From: Geminocystis sp050753365
GTDB taxonomy: Bacteria; Cyanobacteriota; Cyanobacteriia; Cyanobacteriales; Cyanobacteriaceae
Direction of reading: 5' to 3'
Length of the DNA: 64,000 nucleotides
Assembly (NCBI RefSeq): GCF_050753365.1
Contig: NZ_JBLZFY010000002.1
Coordinates: 97,800-161,799, forward strand
Positions 46,937 through 56,964 of the stretch are shown piece by piece. A program made the translations under genes and the position numbers. Under the pieces are notes generated by a model. It ran no database searches and had not been told where the DNA came from. It worked only from the letters and a program-made list of their open reading frames with translations. The number at the start of each line of letters is the position of its first letter. The stretch's first letter is position 1.

Positions 46937-47049
46937 CAGGACTTACACAATAATAACCTCAGTTCGTCATTCTGAGCTAAATACGGGCATATTAGCCCGT
47001 GCCACGGAATCTTAAACCCTATATTTTTGTGAAAATCATGTAAGTTCTG
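46937..47049 (+). mobile_element. MITE-like element in the nirA leader (family D)
   Basis: CAGGACTTACACAATAAT at the left is mirrored by AAAATCATGTAAGTTCTG at the right (complement CAGAACTTACATGATTTT). A strong inner hairpin CGGGCATATTAGCCCG lies at about 46983-46998. It is 113 bp long without an ORF. It sits between the predicted transcription start and the nirA start codon, so it should be part of the mRNA leader. Confidence 0.65.
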
Positions 47050-47141
47050 AGAAGTTTTAAGTTGTGCATAGCAACAAATACTTTCTTAAAAGTAATTAAT
47101 TTTAATTTATATTGTAAAGTTTTATCATTAGAGGTTAAACC

Positions 47142-48689
47142 ATGACGGTGGCAACGGAAAAAAAAGTTAAATTAAATAAGATAGAAAAAGTTAAAGCCGC
47201 AAAACACGGTTTAGACATTAGAGACGAATTAACTAAATTTGCCGAAATGGGGTGGGAGGCAATGGAGGAGGATGATTTAATTGTCCGCTTGAAGTGGTTT
47301 GGTATCTTTTTTCGCCCTGTCACTCCGGGTAAGTTTATGTTACGTTTGCGCATCCCTAACGGGGTTTTTACGAGCGAACAAATGCGCACTTTTGCCGATA
47401 TTATCGATCGATATGGTGAAGACGGCAGTGCAGATATTACCACTCGTCAAAATATCCAATTAAGAGGAGTCCATTTACAAGACATTCCAGAGATTTTCCA
47501 ACGCTTAGAAGATGTTGGCATTACCTCCGTTCAATCAGGCATGGATAATGTGCGTAACTTAACAGGTTCTCCCACTGCTGGAATTGATCCCGATGAATTA
47601 TTTGATACTAGGGAATTAAATCAAAAATTACAAGACGTTATCACCAACAAAGGTAAAGGAAGCTACGAATTTAGCAACCTCCCCCGTAAGTTGAATATTG
47701 CCATTGACGGCGCTAGGGATAATTCTATTCATGCCGAAATTAATGATATTGCCTTTATTCCTGCTTTTAAAGATGGAGAATTTGGCTTTAATGTGTTAAT
47801 TGGCGGTTATTTGTCGGCGCAACGATGCGCGGAGTCGATTCCCATGGATGTATGGGTAAAACCTAATGATGAAGTCATCGAACTTTCCACAGCAATCCTA
47901 GCGGTGTATAGTGAGTGTGGTTTAGAAGAAGGGTTAAGGGAAAATCGAGGTAAAGCACGGTTAATGTGGTTAGTCGATAAATGGGGCATGAATCGTTTTC
48001 GTTTGGAGGTAGAGAAAAAATTAGGTAAATCTTTACAGTTTGCCTCCCCTGAAGATGAAATTACCCAAGACAAAAAGGATCATTTAGGAGTACATCCTCA
48101 AAAACAAGAGGGTTATAGTTATATCGGTATTCATGTACCTGTAGGACATTTAGACGCTCAAGGAATGTATGAAATCGCCCGTTTAGCAGATATTTACGGT
48201 AATGGAGAAATTCGAGCAACTGTAGAACAAAATTTTATTATTCCTTTTGTGCCTAATGATAGAGTAGAGGCGTTTTTAGCTGAACCAATTTTACAAACTT
48301 ATTCTGTTAATCCTAGTACTTTAACTCGATCGTTAATTTCCTGTACAGGCGCTCGTTATTGTAATTTTGCCCTTGTGGAAACAAAACAAAGAGGCTTAAA
48401 ACTAGCTCAAGAATTGGATGCTGAGTTAAACATACCCCAAAGAGTGCGTATTCACTGGACAGGATGCCCTAATTCTTGTGGACAAGCCCAAGCTGGAGAC
48501 ATCGGTTTAATGGGTACAAAAGCCAAAAAAGACGGGCAAGTAGTAGAAGGAGTTAACCTCTTTTTAGGAGGCAAAGTTGGCAAGGATGCCCATTTAGGGG
48601 AAGTAGCACAAAAAAGTATCCCTTGTGATGATCTAAAAGGAGTACTCAAAGAGTTATTAATTGATCAATTTGGTGCGATCGAAAAATAA
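47142..48689 (+). CDS. nirA: Ferredoxin-nitrite reductase
   Basis: This is a 515-residue enzyme that reduces nitrite to ammonium with six electrons from ferredoxin. The sirohaem/4Fe-4S cysteines are in CTGARYC and GCPNSCGQAQ. TTRQNIQLRGVHLQDIPEI and SGMDNVRNLTGSPTAGID are diagnostic. The length is typical of the cyanobacterial form without a C-terminal ferredoxin fusion. It is preceded by an NtcA-type promoter. No nitrate transporter or narB gene follows; the next gene is a cupin. Confidence 0.96.
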   Translation: MTVATEKKVKLNKIEKVKAAKHGLDIRDELTKFAEMGWEAMEEDDLIVRLKWFGIFFRPVTPGKFMLRLRIPNGVFTSEQMRTFADIIDRYGEDGSADITTRQNIQLRGVHLQDIPEIFQRLEDVGITSVQSGMDNVRNLTGSPTAGIDPDELFDTRELNQKLQDVITNKGKGSYEFSNLPRKLNIAIDGARDNSIHAEINDIAFIPAFKDGEFGFNVLIGGYLSAQRCAESIPMDVWVKPNDEVIELSTAILAVYSECGLEEGLRENRGKARLMWLVDKWGMNRFRLEVEKKLGKSLQFASPEDEITQDKKDHLGVHPQKQEGYSYIGIHVPVGHLDAQGMYEIARLADIYGNGEIRATVEQNFIIPFVPNDRVEAFLAEPILQTYSVNPSTLTRSLISCTGARYCNFALVETKQRGLKLAQELDAELNIPQRVRIHWTGCPNSCGQAQAGDIGLMGTKAKKDGQVVEGVNLFLGGKVGKDAHLGEVAQKSIPCDDLKGVLKELLIDQFGAIEK

Positions 48690-48817
48690 TAAATTCCTAG
48701 ATTGGGTGAGCGACAGCGTAACCCAACAAAACACCCTCTACTTGATTTTTAATAAAGTTCGAGAGAGGAGTTCGATCGAGATTTGATGAATCATGTACAA
48801 TGAAAAATCAACCTAGA
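48690..48817 (+). other. Short gap after nirA with an inverted repeat
   Basis: TTGGGTGAGCGACAGCGTAA then CCCAA (48704-48728) is an inverted repeat that might serve as a weak nirA terminator. No T-run is present. The remaining sequence is AT-rich without an ORF. Confidence 0.35.
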
Positions 48818-49147
48818 TACGGTTTGCTGAATAAATTAGAAGACTATTAAAATCGATGGTTTGGACATACTACATCAACTAAAAAGTGTTCAATTTTCAC
48901 AATTTTTGGTCAAAAACAGGGTATTTAAAATCTTATTGCTCACAATACACTTATAATTTTTGTTTATTGTGTAATGCATCAAAACCTTGATTTTTGTCAT
49001 TTATTCCCTCTTCCCTCTTCCCTCTTCCCTCTTCCCTTTTCCCTTTTCCCTTTTCCCTTTTCCCTCTTCCCTCTTCCCTCTTCCCTCTTCCCTTTTCCCT
49101 TTTCCCTTTTCCCTCTCTTCATCAAAATACTTTTTCAGCACCCCCTA
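48818..49147 (+). mobile_element. MITE-like element, family B, copy 2 (330 bp)
   Basis: TACGGTTTGCTGAATAAATT at the left and TTTTTCAGCACCCCCTA at the right are the diverged ends. The body matches the copy at 36545-36790 (GACTATTAAAATCGATGGTT, AAAAAGTGTTCAATTTTCAC). It is longer because a tract of TTCCCTC/TTCCCTT units (about 49004-49117) has expanded. A 70-codon ORF through this tract is a repeat artefact. Confidence 0.8.
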
Positions 49148-49260
49148 GATAAGTTAAGATCACAAAAAAAATATAATCTTATATGATTATCTCTAGAGAA
49201 AATTTGACATTTTATATATTTGTAAGTATTTTTTATTCACATAAAATTTAAACTAAAAAT

Positions 49261-49656
49261 ATGATTCAACTTCAAGAACAACCCAAAGAAAGCATCTTTA
49301 AGCCATTAACCAATCATGTTACCGAAACTCGCCCTTGGGGTACTTTTACTACCCTTGAAGAAGGTACAGGCTATAAAATTAAACGTATTGAGGTTAACCC
49401 TGGTCATCGTTTAAGCCTACAAATGCACCATCATCGTAGTGAACATTGGATTGTAGTTTCTGGAACTGCTAGGGTAGAATGTGGTGATGAGGTGAAAATT
49501 TTAGGGGCAAATCAATCTACTTATGTGCCTCAGTGTACAACACATCGTTTAGAAAATCCAGGAGTGATTAAATTAATCTTAATTGAAGTGCAAAACGGGG
49601 AGTATTTGGGAGAAGATGATATTGTTCGTTTTCAAGATGACTATTCCCGACAATAG
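49261..49656 (+). CDS. Cupin, mannose-6-phosphate isomerase type II-like
   Basis: This is a 131-residue single cupin domain. TRPWGTFTTLEEGTGYKIKR, then GHRLSLQMHHHRSEHWIVVSG and STYVPQCTTHRLENPG carry the metal-binding histidines and glutamate. It resembles the C-terminal isomerase domain of bifunctional ManC/AlgA proteins but stands alone. It is likely to act in GDP-mannose or other sugar-nucleotide metabolism. Confidence 0.85.
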   Translation: MIQLQEQPKESIFKPLTNHVTETRPWGTFTTLEEGTGYKIKRIEVNPGHRLSLQMHHHRSEHWIVVSGTARVECGDEVKILGANQSTYVPQCTTHRLENPGVIKLILIEVQNGEYLGEDDIVRFQDDYSRQ

Positions 49657-49708
49657 CGGTTTAAGTTATACTCAGTCAGGGAATAAAAGATAGTGATGAA
49701 GGTAGGCA

Positions 49709-49789
49709 AAAGGCATCTCCAATAATTAACAAAACAAGGGTTAAAACCCTTACTAAGAGCCAATTAAAAATCTTTTCTGGAGATGTCTA
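49709..49789 (+). mobile_element. MITE-like repeat, family C, copy 2
   Basis: AGGCATCTCCAATAATTAA at the left is mirrored by CTGGAGATGTCTA at the right, with an inner inverted repeat AAGGGTTAAAACCCTT. It is the same type as 28458-28537. It lies directly upstream of the IscA-like gene. Confidence 0.6.
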
Positions 49790-49832
49790 ATAGGGATTGT
49801 TGAAACAAATTATTACATTATCAAGTATCATT

Positions 49833-50177
49833 ATGATAAATTGTACTCAAACTGCGATCGAAGAGATAAAAAGACTCAAAAATAGTTCAGATTCCGAAAA
49901 TTCTTATGTGAGAATAAAAATAGAAAAAGGAGGATGTAAAGATTATGTTTATCAATTAAATTTTGACCAAGAAATTCGAGAAAATGATGAAAAAATCTCT
50001 TCAGATTCTGATATAACTATCGTGATCGATCGAAATAGCTATCAATATTTAGAGAATTTAAAAATAGACTATATAGAAGATTTAATGGGGGGTGCATTTC
50101 AGTTCAAAAATATTGATATTCAAGAACATTGTACCTGTGGATTGTCTTTTAAATTACCAGAAAAAACGGCACAGTAA
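49833..50177 (+). CDS. Iron-sulphur assembly protein, HesB/IscA-like
   Basis: I choose the ATG at 49833 (114 residues), because the family starts just before TQTAIEEIKRL; the ATG at 49797 would add 12 residues. Conserved cysteines are in KGGCKDYVYQLNF and EHCTCGLSF. They replace the usual CGC pattern with CTCG, keeping the C-x-C spacing. It is a Fe-S carrier or scaffold. It stands as a single gene. Confidence 0.85.
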   Translation: MINCTQTAIEEIKRLKNSSDSENSYVRIKIEKGGCKDYVYQLNFDQEIRENDEKISSDSDITIVIDRNSYQYLENLKIDYIEDLMGGAFQFKNIDIQEHCTCGLSFKLPEKTAQ

Positions 50178-50271
50178 TTGACTCAAAAATACACAGGCAA
50201 GATGCCTGTTTTACTATTTTTTATCTACTGTAAAAGAACCAAAATTATCAATTATTAATATTAATTAATCA

Positions 50272-51060
50272 ATGAAAATAGCTACATGGAATGTTAACTC
50301 TATTCGTACCCGTCAAGAACAAGTAAAACAATGGTTAATCGATAATAATATAGATGTTATTTGTTTACAAGAAACTAAGGTTATTGATGCCGATTTTCCC
50401 CTAGAAGGATTCAAAAATTTAGGTTATCATACTTATATTTATGGTCAAAAAGCCTATAATGGAGTAGCGATTTTTAGTCGTGAACCTTTACAAGATATTA
50501 AATATGGTTTTGCTGATATTTTACCCTTAGATTTAGTCACTAATTTCGATGAGCAAAAACGGGTAATTAGTGGGGTTATTAATAATATTAGAATCGTTAA
50601 TCTTTATGTACCAAATGGCAATTCGATCGATTCTGAAAAATATCACTATAAAATGGCTTGGTTAGAGTTATTAAAACAATATTTAACGATGTTAAAACAA
50701 GAATATTCACAGGAATTATTTGTCTGTGGAGACTTTAACATAGCCCTAGAAGATATTGATATTTATAAAGCTATAGGTAAAGAAAATCACATTATGGCAT
50801 CAAAAATGGAAAGGGAAAGTTTACGATCGATCTTAAGTCTTGGATTAACCGATATTTTCCGTAAATTTACAACGGAGGGCAGTTTTTATAGTTGGTGGGA
50901 TTATCGTCAAGGAGGGTTTACTAAGAATAGGGGATGGCGTATTGATCATATTTATTTAACCGATAAATTAGTAGAAAAAGCCGTTAATTGTTATATTGAT
51001 ATTAACCCTAGAAAATTAACCCAACCTAGTGATCATGCTCCTGTAATTTGTGAATTTTAA
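50272..51060 (+). CDS. xth: Exodeoxyribonuclease III (AP endonuclease)
   Basis: This is a 262-residue base-excision repair nuclease. Motifs of the family are TWNVNSIRTR, CLQETKVID, NLYVPNGNS, VCGDFNIALEDID, RIDHIYLTDKL and PSDHAPVICEF, covering the catalytic E, D, N, D and H residues. The length is normal. Confidence 0.94.
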   Translation: MKIATWNVNSIRTRQEQVKQWLIDNNIDVICLQETKVIDADFPLEGFKNLGYHTYIYGQKAYNGVAIFSREPLQDIKYGFADILPLDLVTNFDEQKRVISGVINNIRIVNLYVPNGNSIDSEKYHYKMAWLELLKQYLTMLKQEYSQELFVCGDFNIALEDIDIYKAIGKENHIMASKMERESLRSILSLGLTDIFRKFTTEGSFYSWWDYRQGGFTKNRGWRIDHIYLTDKLVEKAVNCYIDINPRKLTQPSDHAPVICEF

Positions 51061-51189
51061 GTTTATTTAATAATCAAATTCGATCGTCATGATAATTTTA
51101 CCTCCGTAGGCATCTTTTCTCCAAATTTAGCCATTTTTTCAGATTAGCAAATCAATTATTATTAAAAATTAAGATATTTTTCTGAAAAT

Positions 51190-51315
51190 TAACTCACTTT
51201 AGTAGAGTTATGCTATGAGTAATGAAATTTGTTTCATTGTGGGATAAGGGTTTTCATCAATAACTCCTCTAGCAGGATGACAAAGCTAATAGCTAAAGTC
51301 TGCTAAAGCGACTAA
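51190..51315 (+). mobile_element. MITE-like repeat, family A, copy 2
   Basis: TAACTCACTTTAGTAGAGTT at the left is identical in 20 bases to the copy at 9985. The right end reversed reads TTAGTCGCTTTAGCAGACTT. The inner part AAGGGTTTTCATCAATAA and AAAGCTAATAGCTAAA also match copy 1. It has no ORF. Confidence 0.65.
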
Positions 51316-51396
51316 GAAAAATGCAATTTCGCCCCGACTTTGAAAAAACCCTGCCCTAATCCCCAACTGTTTCAAAGTAACAATACAGATAACTAT

Positions 51397-51467
51397 TAGA
51401 CATTTTCAAAAATACAGGCAAGATGCCTGTTCTACGGTGATAAAATAATAATTTCTGGAGAAGTCTA
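51397..51467 (+). mobile_element. MITE-like repeat, family C, copy 3
   Basis: TAGACATTTTCAAAAATA at the left is mirrored by ATTTCTGGAGAAGTCTA at the right. The inner hairpin is ACAGGCAAGATGCCTGT, different from the other two copies. The same hairpin motif (ACAGGCAAGATGCCTGT) occurs at 50190-50206 after the IscA-like gene. Confidence 0.55.
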
Positions 51468-51644
51468 TTGACTGATATTGACTTTTGCCTACTTCTTACT
51501 TCCCTCGATCGAACCTATCTGAATTAAATAATCTATCTTTTCCTAACTAATTTATAATAGAAAGAAGGTGATAAAGCATGAAAATAAATGATTAAGGAAT
51601 ATTAATATTTATTGCGTTATATTAATTATTGTGGGTAAAATTAC

Positions 51645-54110
51645 ATGAGTGAAGTACAAGAATTTCGTCACATTTTAGTTATCGAGGATCGTAAAGGTAG
51701 AAGGATTGTTTCTCTTGAAGAAAGTAACTACACATTGGGGAGAGATTCTCATAATCCCATTATTCTCTACGACTATCAAGTTTCTCGTACTCATGCAACT
51801 TTAATTCGCAAAATCGATGATGAAACTGAAAATTTTTCCTATCGCATCATTGACGGCGATTTACAAGGAAAAAGAAGCACTAACGGCATTTTGATTAATG
51901 GACATTCTACTATTTCCCATGAGTTAAAACACGGCGATATTATCCGTTTTGCTAATGACGCAAAAGCTAGTTACTATATCATTCCTACGGATTCGGGTAT
52001 CGATTTATTTAACCCCGATGGACTCGATCGAATTAATGCGTCTCGTATTACATTGACGAACCAGTCCAGCGAAACCATGATCAAAAAACAGGAAGAAGCA
52101 ACTAATTCCGAAGATCAACAAGAGTTGATTCGTCTAGCCTCCTTCCCCGAATTATCCCCCAACCCCATTATTGAATTAGACTGGGATGGTAATATTACTT
52201 ATGTTAATCCTGCCGCTAGTATCAAATTCGATACCATTTATGACGAAAAATTAGAACATCCCATCCTTGCAGGTTTATTGACAGAATATAATAATCGACA
52301 AGGAAATCTCTTTTTACGAGAAGTTAAAATAGCCAATGAAGTTTTTGAACAATATGTTCATTATCTGTCGGAAAAAAAATTAATTCGTTGCTATATCTTT
52401 GATTTTACCAAACGTAAACAAGCCGAAGCCCAATTAAAAGAAAGCGAAGTGCGGTATCGTGCCATCGCTCGACAAACTTCCGAAGGTATTTTCTTAGCCT
52501 ATGCCAGTAATAAACGCATTATTGAAGCCAACGATTCTTATTTAAAAGTATTGGGATATTCTAATGAAGAAATAACTAACTTAACTCTTTATAATGTTAT
52601 CGCTAGTGATTTGAGTAGTTTTAACCAAGATTTAGCTCATGTTTTAGAAAATAAAGAAGATTTCACTAAACAATATTTACATCGAGCGCAGGATGGTTCT
52701 TTAATCAATTTAGAATCCAGTATTAGCTTAATTAGCTATCAAAATAAAGACATTTTCTGTTTTGTGGTTAGGAATGCCACTAATACTGAACATATAGGAC
52801 ATTTTAATGATCAAGTATTCCATGATCAAACCACTCATCTACCTAATCAAAAACTCTTTACTGAACAGTTAGGCGTTGCCATCGCTAATGCCGAAAGGTA
52901 TCAATATTTAATGAGTTTAATCGTCATAGAAATTGAAAAATTCTCAGAATTTAAGCAGAATAATAATCAAAATATTGTAGATCAATTAGTTAAAAATTTC
53001 TGTCAAACTTTACAGTCTTGTTTACGACTAGGGGATTTAGTCGCTCGATGGGATGAAAATAAATTTATGGTACTATTTCCCCGTATAAAAGGACCAAAAG
53101 ACCCCGCAAAAATAGCAAAAAAAATGTCTTTAACCCTAGAACAATTTTTACAACAATATTCTAGTAACGTTAAATTAGATGTCAATTTAAGTTTAATTAT
53201 TTATCCCATTGACGGTGATGAACTTTCTCTTTTACTAAAAAATAGTTTACTTTCTCTTGAGTCGAAAAGAAATAGTGCTAACTACAATTTAACGGGATTT
53301 AATATTACCCCGAAAACCGCTAGTTTATTAAAGTTAGAAAATCTCATCGGTAGCGCTATTAAAGAACAACAATTTTTCCTCTGTTATCAACCTCAAATTA
53401 ATAGCCAAACTAGACAAATAACAGGTTTAGAGGCGTTATTGCGTTGGGATCATCCAGAACTAGGTAAAGTTACGCCTCGTCATTTTTTACGATTAACGGA
53501 AGAAACAGATTTTATGCTTCCCTTGGGAGTATGGATTTTACAAACTGCTGCATTGCAAATGATCGCATGGACAAAAGAAAATATCCCTCCTCTGCCCATT
53601 GGTGTTAATATTTCAGCAAGACAGTTTTCACAGCCAAATTTTTTGGAGACGATCGAAAAAGCCTTAGAACAATCAGGGTTGCCACCACAATTTTTAGAAT
53701 TAGAAATTACCGAAAATTGCTTTTTACAAAATCAAGAATCAGCCTATCAAATATTATCCCGTTTATCTAACCTCAAAGTAAGGCTATGTTTTGATAACTT
53801 TGGTTCTGGTAATTCAGCCTTAATTCATTTGCAAAAAGTTGCATTCGATACCATAAAAATTAGTCCTAGTGTTATCAATCAATTAGAAGATAATCCCAAA
53901 CAAAGAGCTTTAATTGAAAGTATAGCTGTTTTATGTAAAGGTTATGGTAGTCGATTAGTAGCAGTAGGCATAGAAAAAATGGAACAGATGGAATTACTCA
54001 GAAATTTAGGTTGTACCGAAATTCAAGGTAATTTATTTAGTCGTCCCCTACCCCCCAAAGAAACAACTATTTTTCTTCATAAAGCAGAACATACTATAAT
54101 GAATAGCTAA
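51645..54110 (+). CDS. FHA-PAS-PAS-GGDEF-EAL protein, catalytically degenerate
   Basis: This is an 821-residue protein. It has an FHA domain (about 10-110: GRDSHNPIILYDYQVSRTHA), PAS (165-260: SPNPIIELDWDGNITYVN), a second PAS (265-385), GGDEF-like (395-555) and EAL (565-815). The GGDEF site reads RWDENKF (about residue 467), so cyclase activity is not expected. In the EAL domain EALLRW is kept, but DDFG is DNFG (about 715) and KID is KIS (about 739), so phosphodiesterase activity is also doubtful. It may be a c-di-GMP-binding sensor. Two paralogues follow downstream. Confidence 0.88.
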   Translation: MSEVQEFRHILVIEDRKGRRIVSLEESNYTLGRDSHNPIILYDYQVSRTHATLIRKIDDETENFSYRIIDGDLQGKRSTNGILINGHSTISHELKHGDIIRFANDAKASYYIIPTDSGIDLFNPDGLDRINASRITLTNQSSETMIKKQEEATNSEDQQELIRLASFPELSPNPIIELDWDGNITYVNPAASIKFDTIYDEKLEHPILAGLLTEYNNRQGNLFLREVKIANEVFEQYVHYLSEKKLIRCYIFDFTKRKQAEAQLKESEVRYRAIARQTSEGIFLAYASNKRIIEANDSYLKVLGYSNEEITNLTLYNVIASDLSSFNQDLAHVLENKEDFTKQYLHRAQDGSLINLESSISLISYQNKDIFCFVVRNATNTEHIGHFNDQVFHDQTTHLPNQKLFTEQLGVAIANAERYQYLMSLIVIEIEKFSEFKQNNNQNIVDQLVKNFCQTLQSCLRLGDLVARWDENKFMVLFPRIKGPKDPAKIAKKMSLTLEQFLQQYSSNVKLDVNLSLIIYPIDGDELSLLLKNSLLSLESKRNSANYNLTGFNITPKTASLLKLENLIGSAIKEQQFFLCYQPQINSQTRQITGLEALLRWDHPELGKVTPRHFLRLTEETDFMLPLGVWILQTAALQMIAWTKENIPPLPIGVNISARQFSQPNFLETIEKALEQSGLPPQFLELEITENCFLQNQESAYQILSRLSNLKVRLCFDNFGSGNSALIHLQKVAFDTIKISPSVINQLEDNPKQRALIESIAVLCKGYGSRLVAVGIEKMEQMELLRNLGCTEIQGNLFSRPLPPKETTIFLHKAEHTIMNS

Positions 54111-54348
54111 ACAATAATCTCAGAAAAAATACTTAAGTAGGGGGTTTAAAGACTTCCTAGCTTATTTTAAGTTTTACTGAAATTTATAGCGTGGGTCTTG
54201 TTTGTATATTAAGATAAAATAATGATATTCAACGATGAGATGCTCTTACTTATCACAAGACTTTGATAAAACATTTACTAAATTCTTTTATTCTTATTCT
54301 TCAAGAATACTAAATTATTAATTAATTATTAACTCTTAACTATTAACC

Positions 54349-56913
54349 ATGAATAGTGACTATCTCAAAACCACATCCCATAAAAATCTACAAACCATCA
54401 CCCATGTTTTAGTATTAGAAGACGAAAATTCTAGGCAAACCATTATTTTAGATGAAGCCAATTATTCGATCGGTAGGGATGTGAGAAATAAAATTCCTTT
54501 GTCTTCTAAAAAAGTTTCTCGTTTTCACGCTACATTATTACGCAGAACCGACACTAAAAATCAAAGTTTTTCCTACTGGTTATTAGATGGTGATTTACAG
54601 GGTAATCGCAGTACTAATGGTATTTTTATTAATGATAAAAGATGTTTAGTACAAGAGTTAAAACATGAGGATGTAATTCGTTTTGGTTTTGAAATTCAAG
54701 CTAGTTATTATATTCTGAATAATATTAATGATTTAGCATTGTTACAATCTGGAGATTTTAAACAACCACCGCCAGAATTGGAAAGTACCATGCAACCCAC
54801 TAAAGCCAATCCTCAAAATTTTATGGCGAAACAAACATTGGTTATTTCTGAACCGAATATCATGGAATCTTTAGATTCAGATTCAGAAAGTAATAGTGTT
54901 AACTTCCAAAATTCTGAGATTACGAAACTAGCTTCTTTCCCAGAATTGAGTCCTAACCCGATTATTGAAATGGACTGGAATGGAAATATTACTTATCTTA
55001 ATCCTTCGGCACTTAATAAGTTTCCTGAGTTAAATAATAATCCATCTATTGAAAATCATCCCCTGTTAGTAGGTTTAATTAAAAATATTGAAAATCACGG
55101 TAACAATAATAAATTATTTGTCCGAGAAGTTACCATAAAAGAGCAAGTTTTTGAACAATATATTCATTATTTATCTGATAAAAAATTAATTAGAAGTTAC
55201 GTTTTTGATTTTACTAAACGAAAAGTTTTAGAAACTCAATTAAAAGAAAGTGAACAGAGATATAAGGCTTTTATTAGTCAAACCAAAGAAGGCATTTTTC
55301 TTGTGGATGCCCATAATAAAAAAATCCTTGAGGCAAATAATGCTTTAGCTGATTTATTAGGCTATAATTTGGAAGAAATTTACTCTTTAAAACTGTATGA
55401 TTTAATCGATATGACGACGGGGGTTTTGGATGAAGAAATAAACTTAATTTTAAAATCTAAAAAAGAAAATAATCTGATTAAACATTTTGAGTATAAAAGT
55501 AAAAACAAGTTAATAGTACCATTAGAGTCGAATATTACTTGGATTAGTTACGGTGATCAAACCATACTTTCTTTTGCTGTACGTCCAGTTAATAAAAACA
55601 TCAATCAAGGCACGGTTATTCAAGAACAAGGTTTGTATGATTTGGAAACAGGTTTACCGAATCGACAGTTGTTTTTAGAGCAGTTTAATACGGCAATGGC
55701 TAATAGTCGTCGTATTCAGGGCTTATTGTGCATTATTTTTGTGGAATTGGAAATTTTACAGGAGGGTACAAACTTAAATTATGGTCTTAAAACTCATATT
55801 TTAGATGGCTTTGCTAAACGCTTAAGATCATCATTACGATCGGGCGATACCGTAGCACATTGGGAGGGTTATCAATTTATTTGTCTTTTACCCCAAGTCA
55901 GGAGTTTTAAAGATGTTGGCAGGGTTTCTCAGCGAATGTTGGAGTCTTTTATACCGCCTTTTTTCATCGATAATCAAAAAATTTATATCAAAACCAGTAT
56001 GGGCATAGCCATTAAAGATGAAGAAGCCTCCACAACAGAAATTTTAATTAATCAAGCACAAAGTGCTTTAGTTAAGAGTCAAGATTCTGGTAGTAATAAC
56101 TATAAATTCTTTGATCAAAAAATTCAAGCAGAAGCGGAACGTTTATTAAGATTAGAAAAGTTGTTATCCCATGCTTTAACCCGTAATGAATTTTCTTTGC
56201 TGTATCAACCTCAAGTTTCGATCGAAAGTAACAGATTGACAGGGATAGAAGCCTTAATTCGCTGGGATCATCCCGATTTAGGACGAGTTACACCTGATCA
56301 ATTTATTCCCTTAGCAGAAGAAACAGGATTAATTATTCCCATTGGGGAATGGGTAATTGAAACCGCTTGTAGTCAAAGACATCAATGGAATAATCTCGAA
56401 GATCAACCGATTTGTATTAATATTTCTACTCAACAGTTTCAACAACCGAATTTTGTGGGTATGATCAAAAATATTCTGCAAAAGACTTCTTTAAATTCCC
56501 ATTTATTAGAGTTGGAAATTACGGAAAAAACCATTGCTTCTGATTTAGAATTAGCCACTAAAATTCTTAAAGACTTGAATGAATTAGGCATCAGAATTTC
56601 TTTAGATGATTTTGGTACTGATACTGTGGCTTTAGGTTATTTAAAACAATTTAATTTCTCTACCTTAAAGATCGATCGACCCATTATCAAAAATTTCAGT
56701 GCTGATAGTCAAGATAAAGCGTTAATTAGTGCCATGATTAACATAGCTAAAAGTTTTAACTTGCGCATCGTTGCCGAAGGAGTAGAAATTAAAGCCGAAG
56801 TCGATGAACTTTTTAAACTAGGATGTCAACAAATACAAGGTAACTGGTTAACTGCTCCTTTGACGGTAGAAAATATGACCAAGTTTTTAACTAACTCTAG
56901 TTATGATTTATAA
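54349..56913 (+). CDS. FHA-PAS-PAS-GGDEF-EAL protein, EAL intact
   Basis: This is an 854-residue protein with the same plan as its upstream neighbour: FHA (GRDVRNKIPLSSKKVSRFHA), a longer linker, PAS (SPNPIIEMDWNGNITYLN), a second PAS, GGDEF-like and EAL. The GGDEF site is degenerate (HWEGYQF, about residue 503). The EAL domain keeps EALIRW (about 632), LEITEK, LDDFGTD (about 752), LKIDRP and AEGVE, so c-di-GMP hydrolysis is possible. It is not obviously cotranscribed with its neighbour, given a 238-bp gap. Confidence 0.88.
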   Translation: MNSDYLKTTSHKNLQTITHVLVLEDENSRQTIILDEANYSIGRDVRNKIPLSSKKVSRFHATLLRRTDTKNQSFSYWLLDGDLQGNRSTNGIFINDKRCLVQELKHEDVIRFGFEIQASYYILNNINDLALLQSGDFKQPPPELESTMQPTKANPQNFMAKQTLVISEPNIMESLDSDSESNSVNFQNSEITKLASFPELSPNPIIEMDWNGNITYLNPSALNKFPELNNNPSIENHPLLVGLIKNIENHGNNNKLFVREVTIKEQVFEQYIHYLSDKKLIRSYVFDFTKRKVLETQLKESEQRYKAFISQTKEGIFLVDAHNKKILEANNALADLLGYNLEEIYSLKLYDLIDMTTGVLDEEINLILKSKKENNLIKHFEYKSKNKLIVPLESNITWISYGDQTILSFAVRPVNKNINQGTVIQEQGLYDLETGLPNRQLFLEQFNTAMANSRRIQGLLCIIFVELEILQEGTNLNYGLKTHILDGFAKRLRSSLRSGDTVAHWEGYQFICLLPQVRSFKDVGRVSQRMLESFIPPFFIDNQKIYIKTSMGIAIKDEEASTTEILINQAQSALVKSQDSGSNNYKFFDQKIQAEAERLLRLEKLLSHALTRNEFSLLYQPQVSIESNRLTGIEALIRWDHPDLGRVTPDQFIPLAEETGLIIPIGEWVIETACSQRHQWNNLEDQPICINISTQQFQQPNFVGMIKNILQKTSLNSHLLELEITEKTIASDLELATKILKDLNELGIRISLDDFGTDTVALGYLKQFNFSTLKIDRPIIKNFSADSQDKALISAMINIAKSFNLRIVAEGVEIKAEVDELFKLGCQQIQGNWLTAPLTVENMTKFLTNSSYDL

Positions 56914-56964
56914 TCTAAGGCTAAAATAAAAGCTAAAAACCTCCTATATCAATAGTTTGAGACA

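Larger units (their letters stand above)
51061..51644 (+). other. Gap with two repeat elements before the first FHA-GGDEF-EAL gene
   Basis: The gap contains a family A element (51190-51315) and a family C element (51397-51467), listed separately. TTTATAATAGAAAG near 51551 gives a TATAAT-like box that may belong to the promoter of the gene at 51645. Nothing else is seen. Confidence 0.5.

Noticed and set aside
47135..47443. Minus-strand ORF over the nirA start, and other opposite-strand ORFs over long genes
   Set aside because: They are shadows of well-recognised genes, without ribosome-binding sites or family features.
48974..49186. 70-codon ORF downstream of nirA
   Set aside because: It is the translation of a TTCCCTC tract inside a MITE (repeated PSSLFPLPFSLF).
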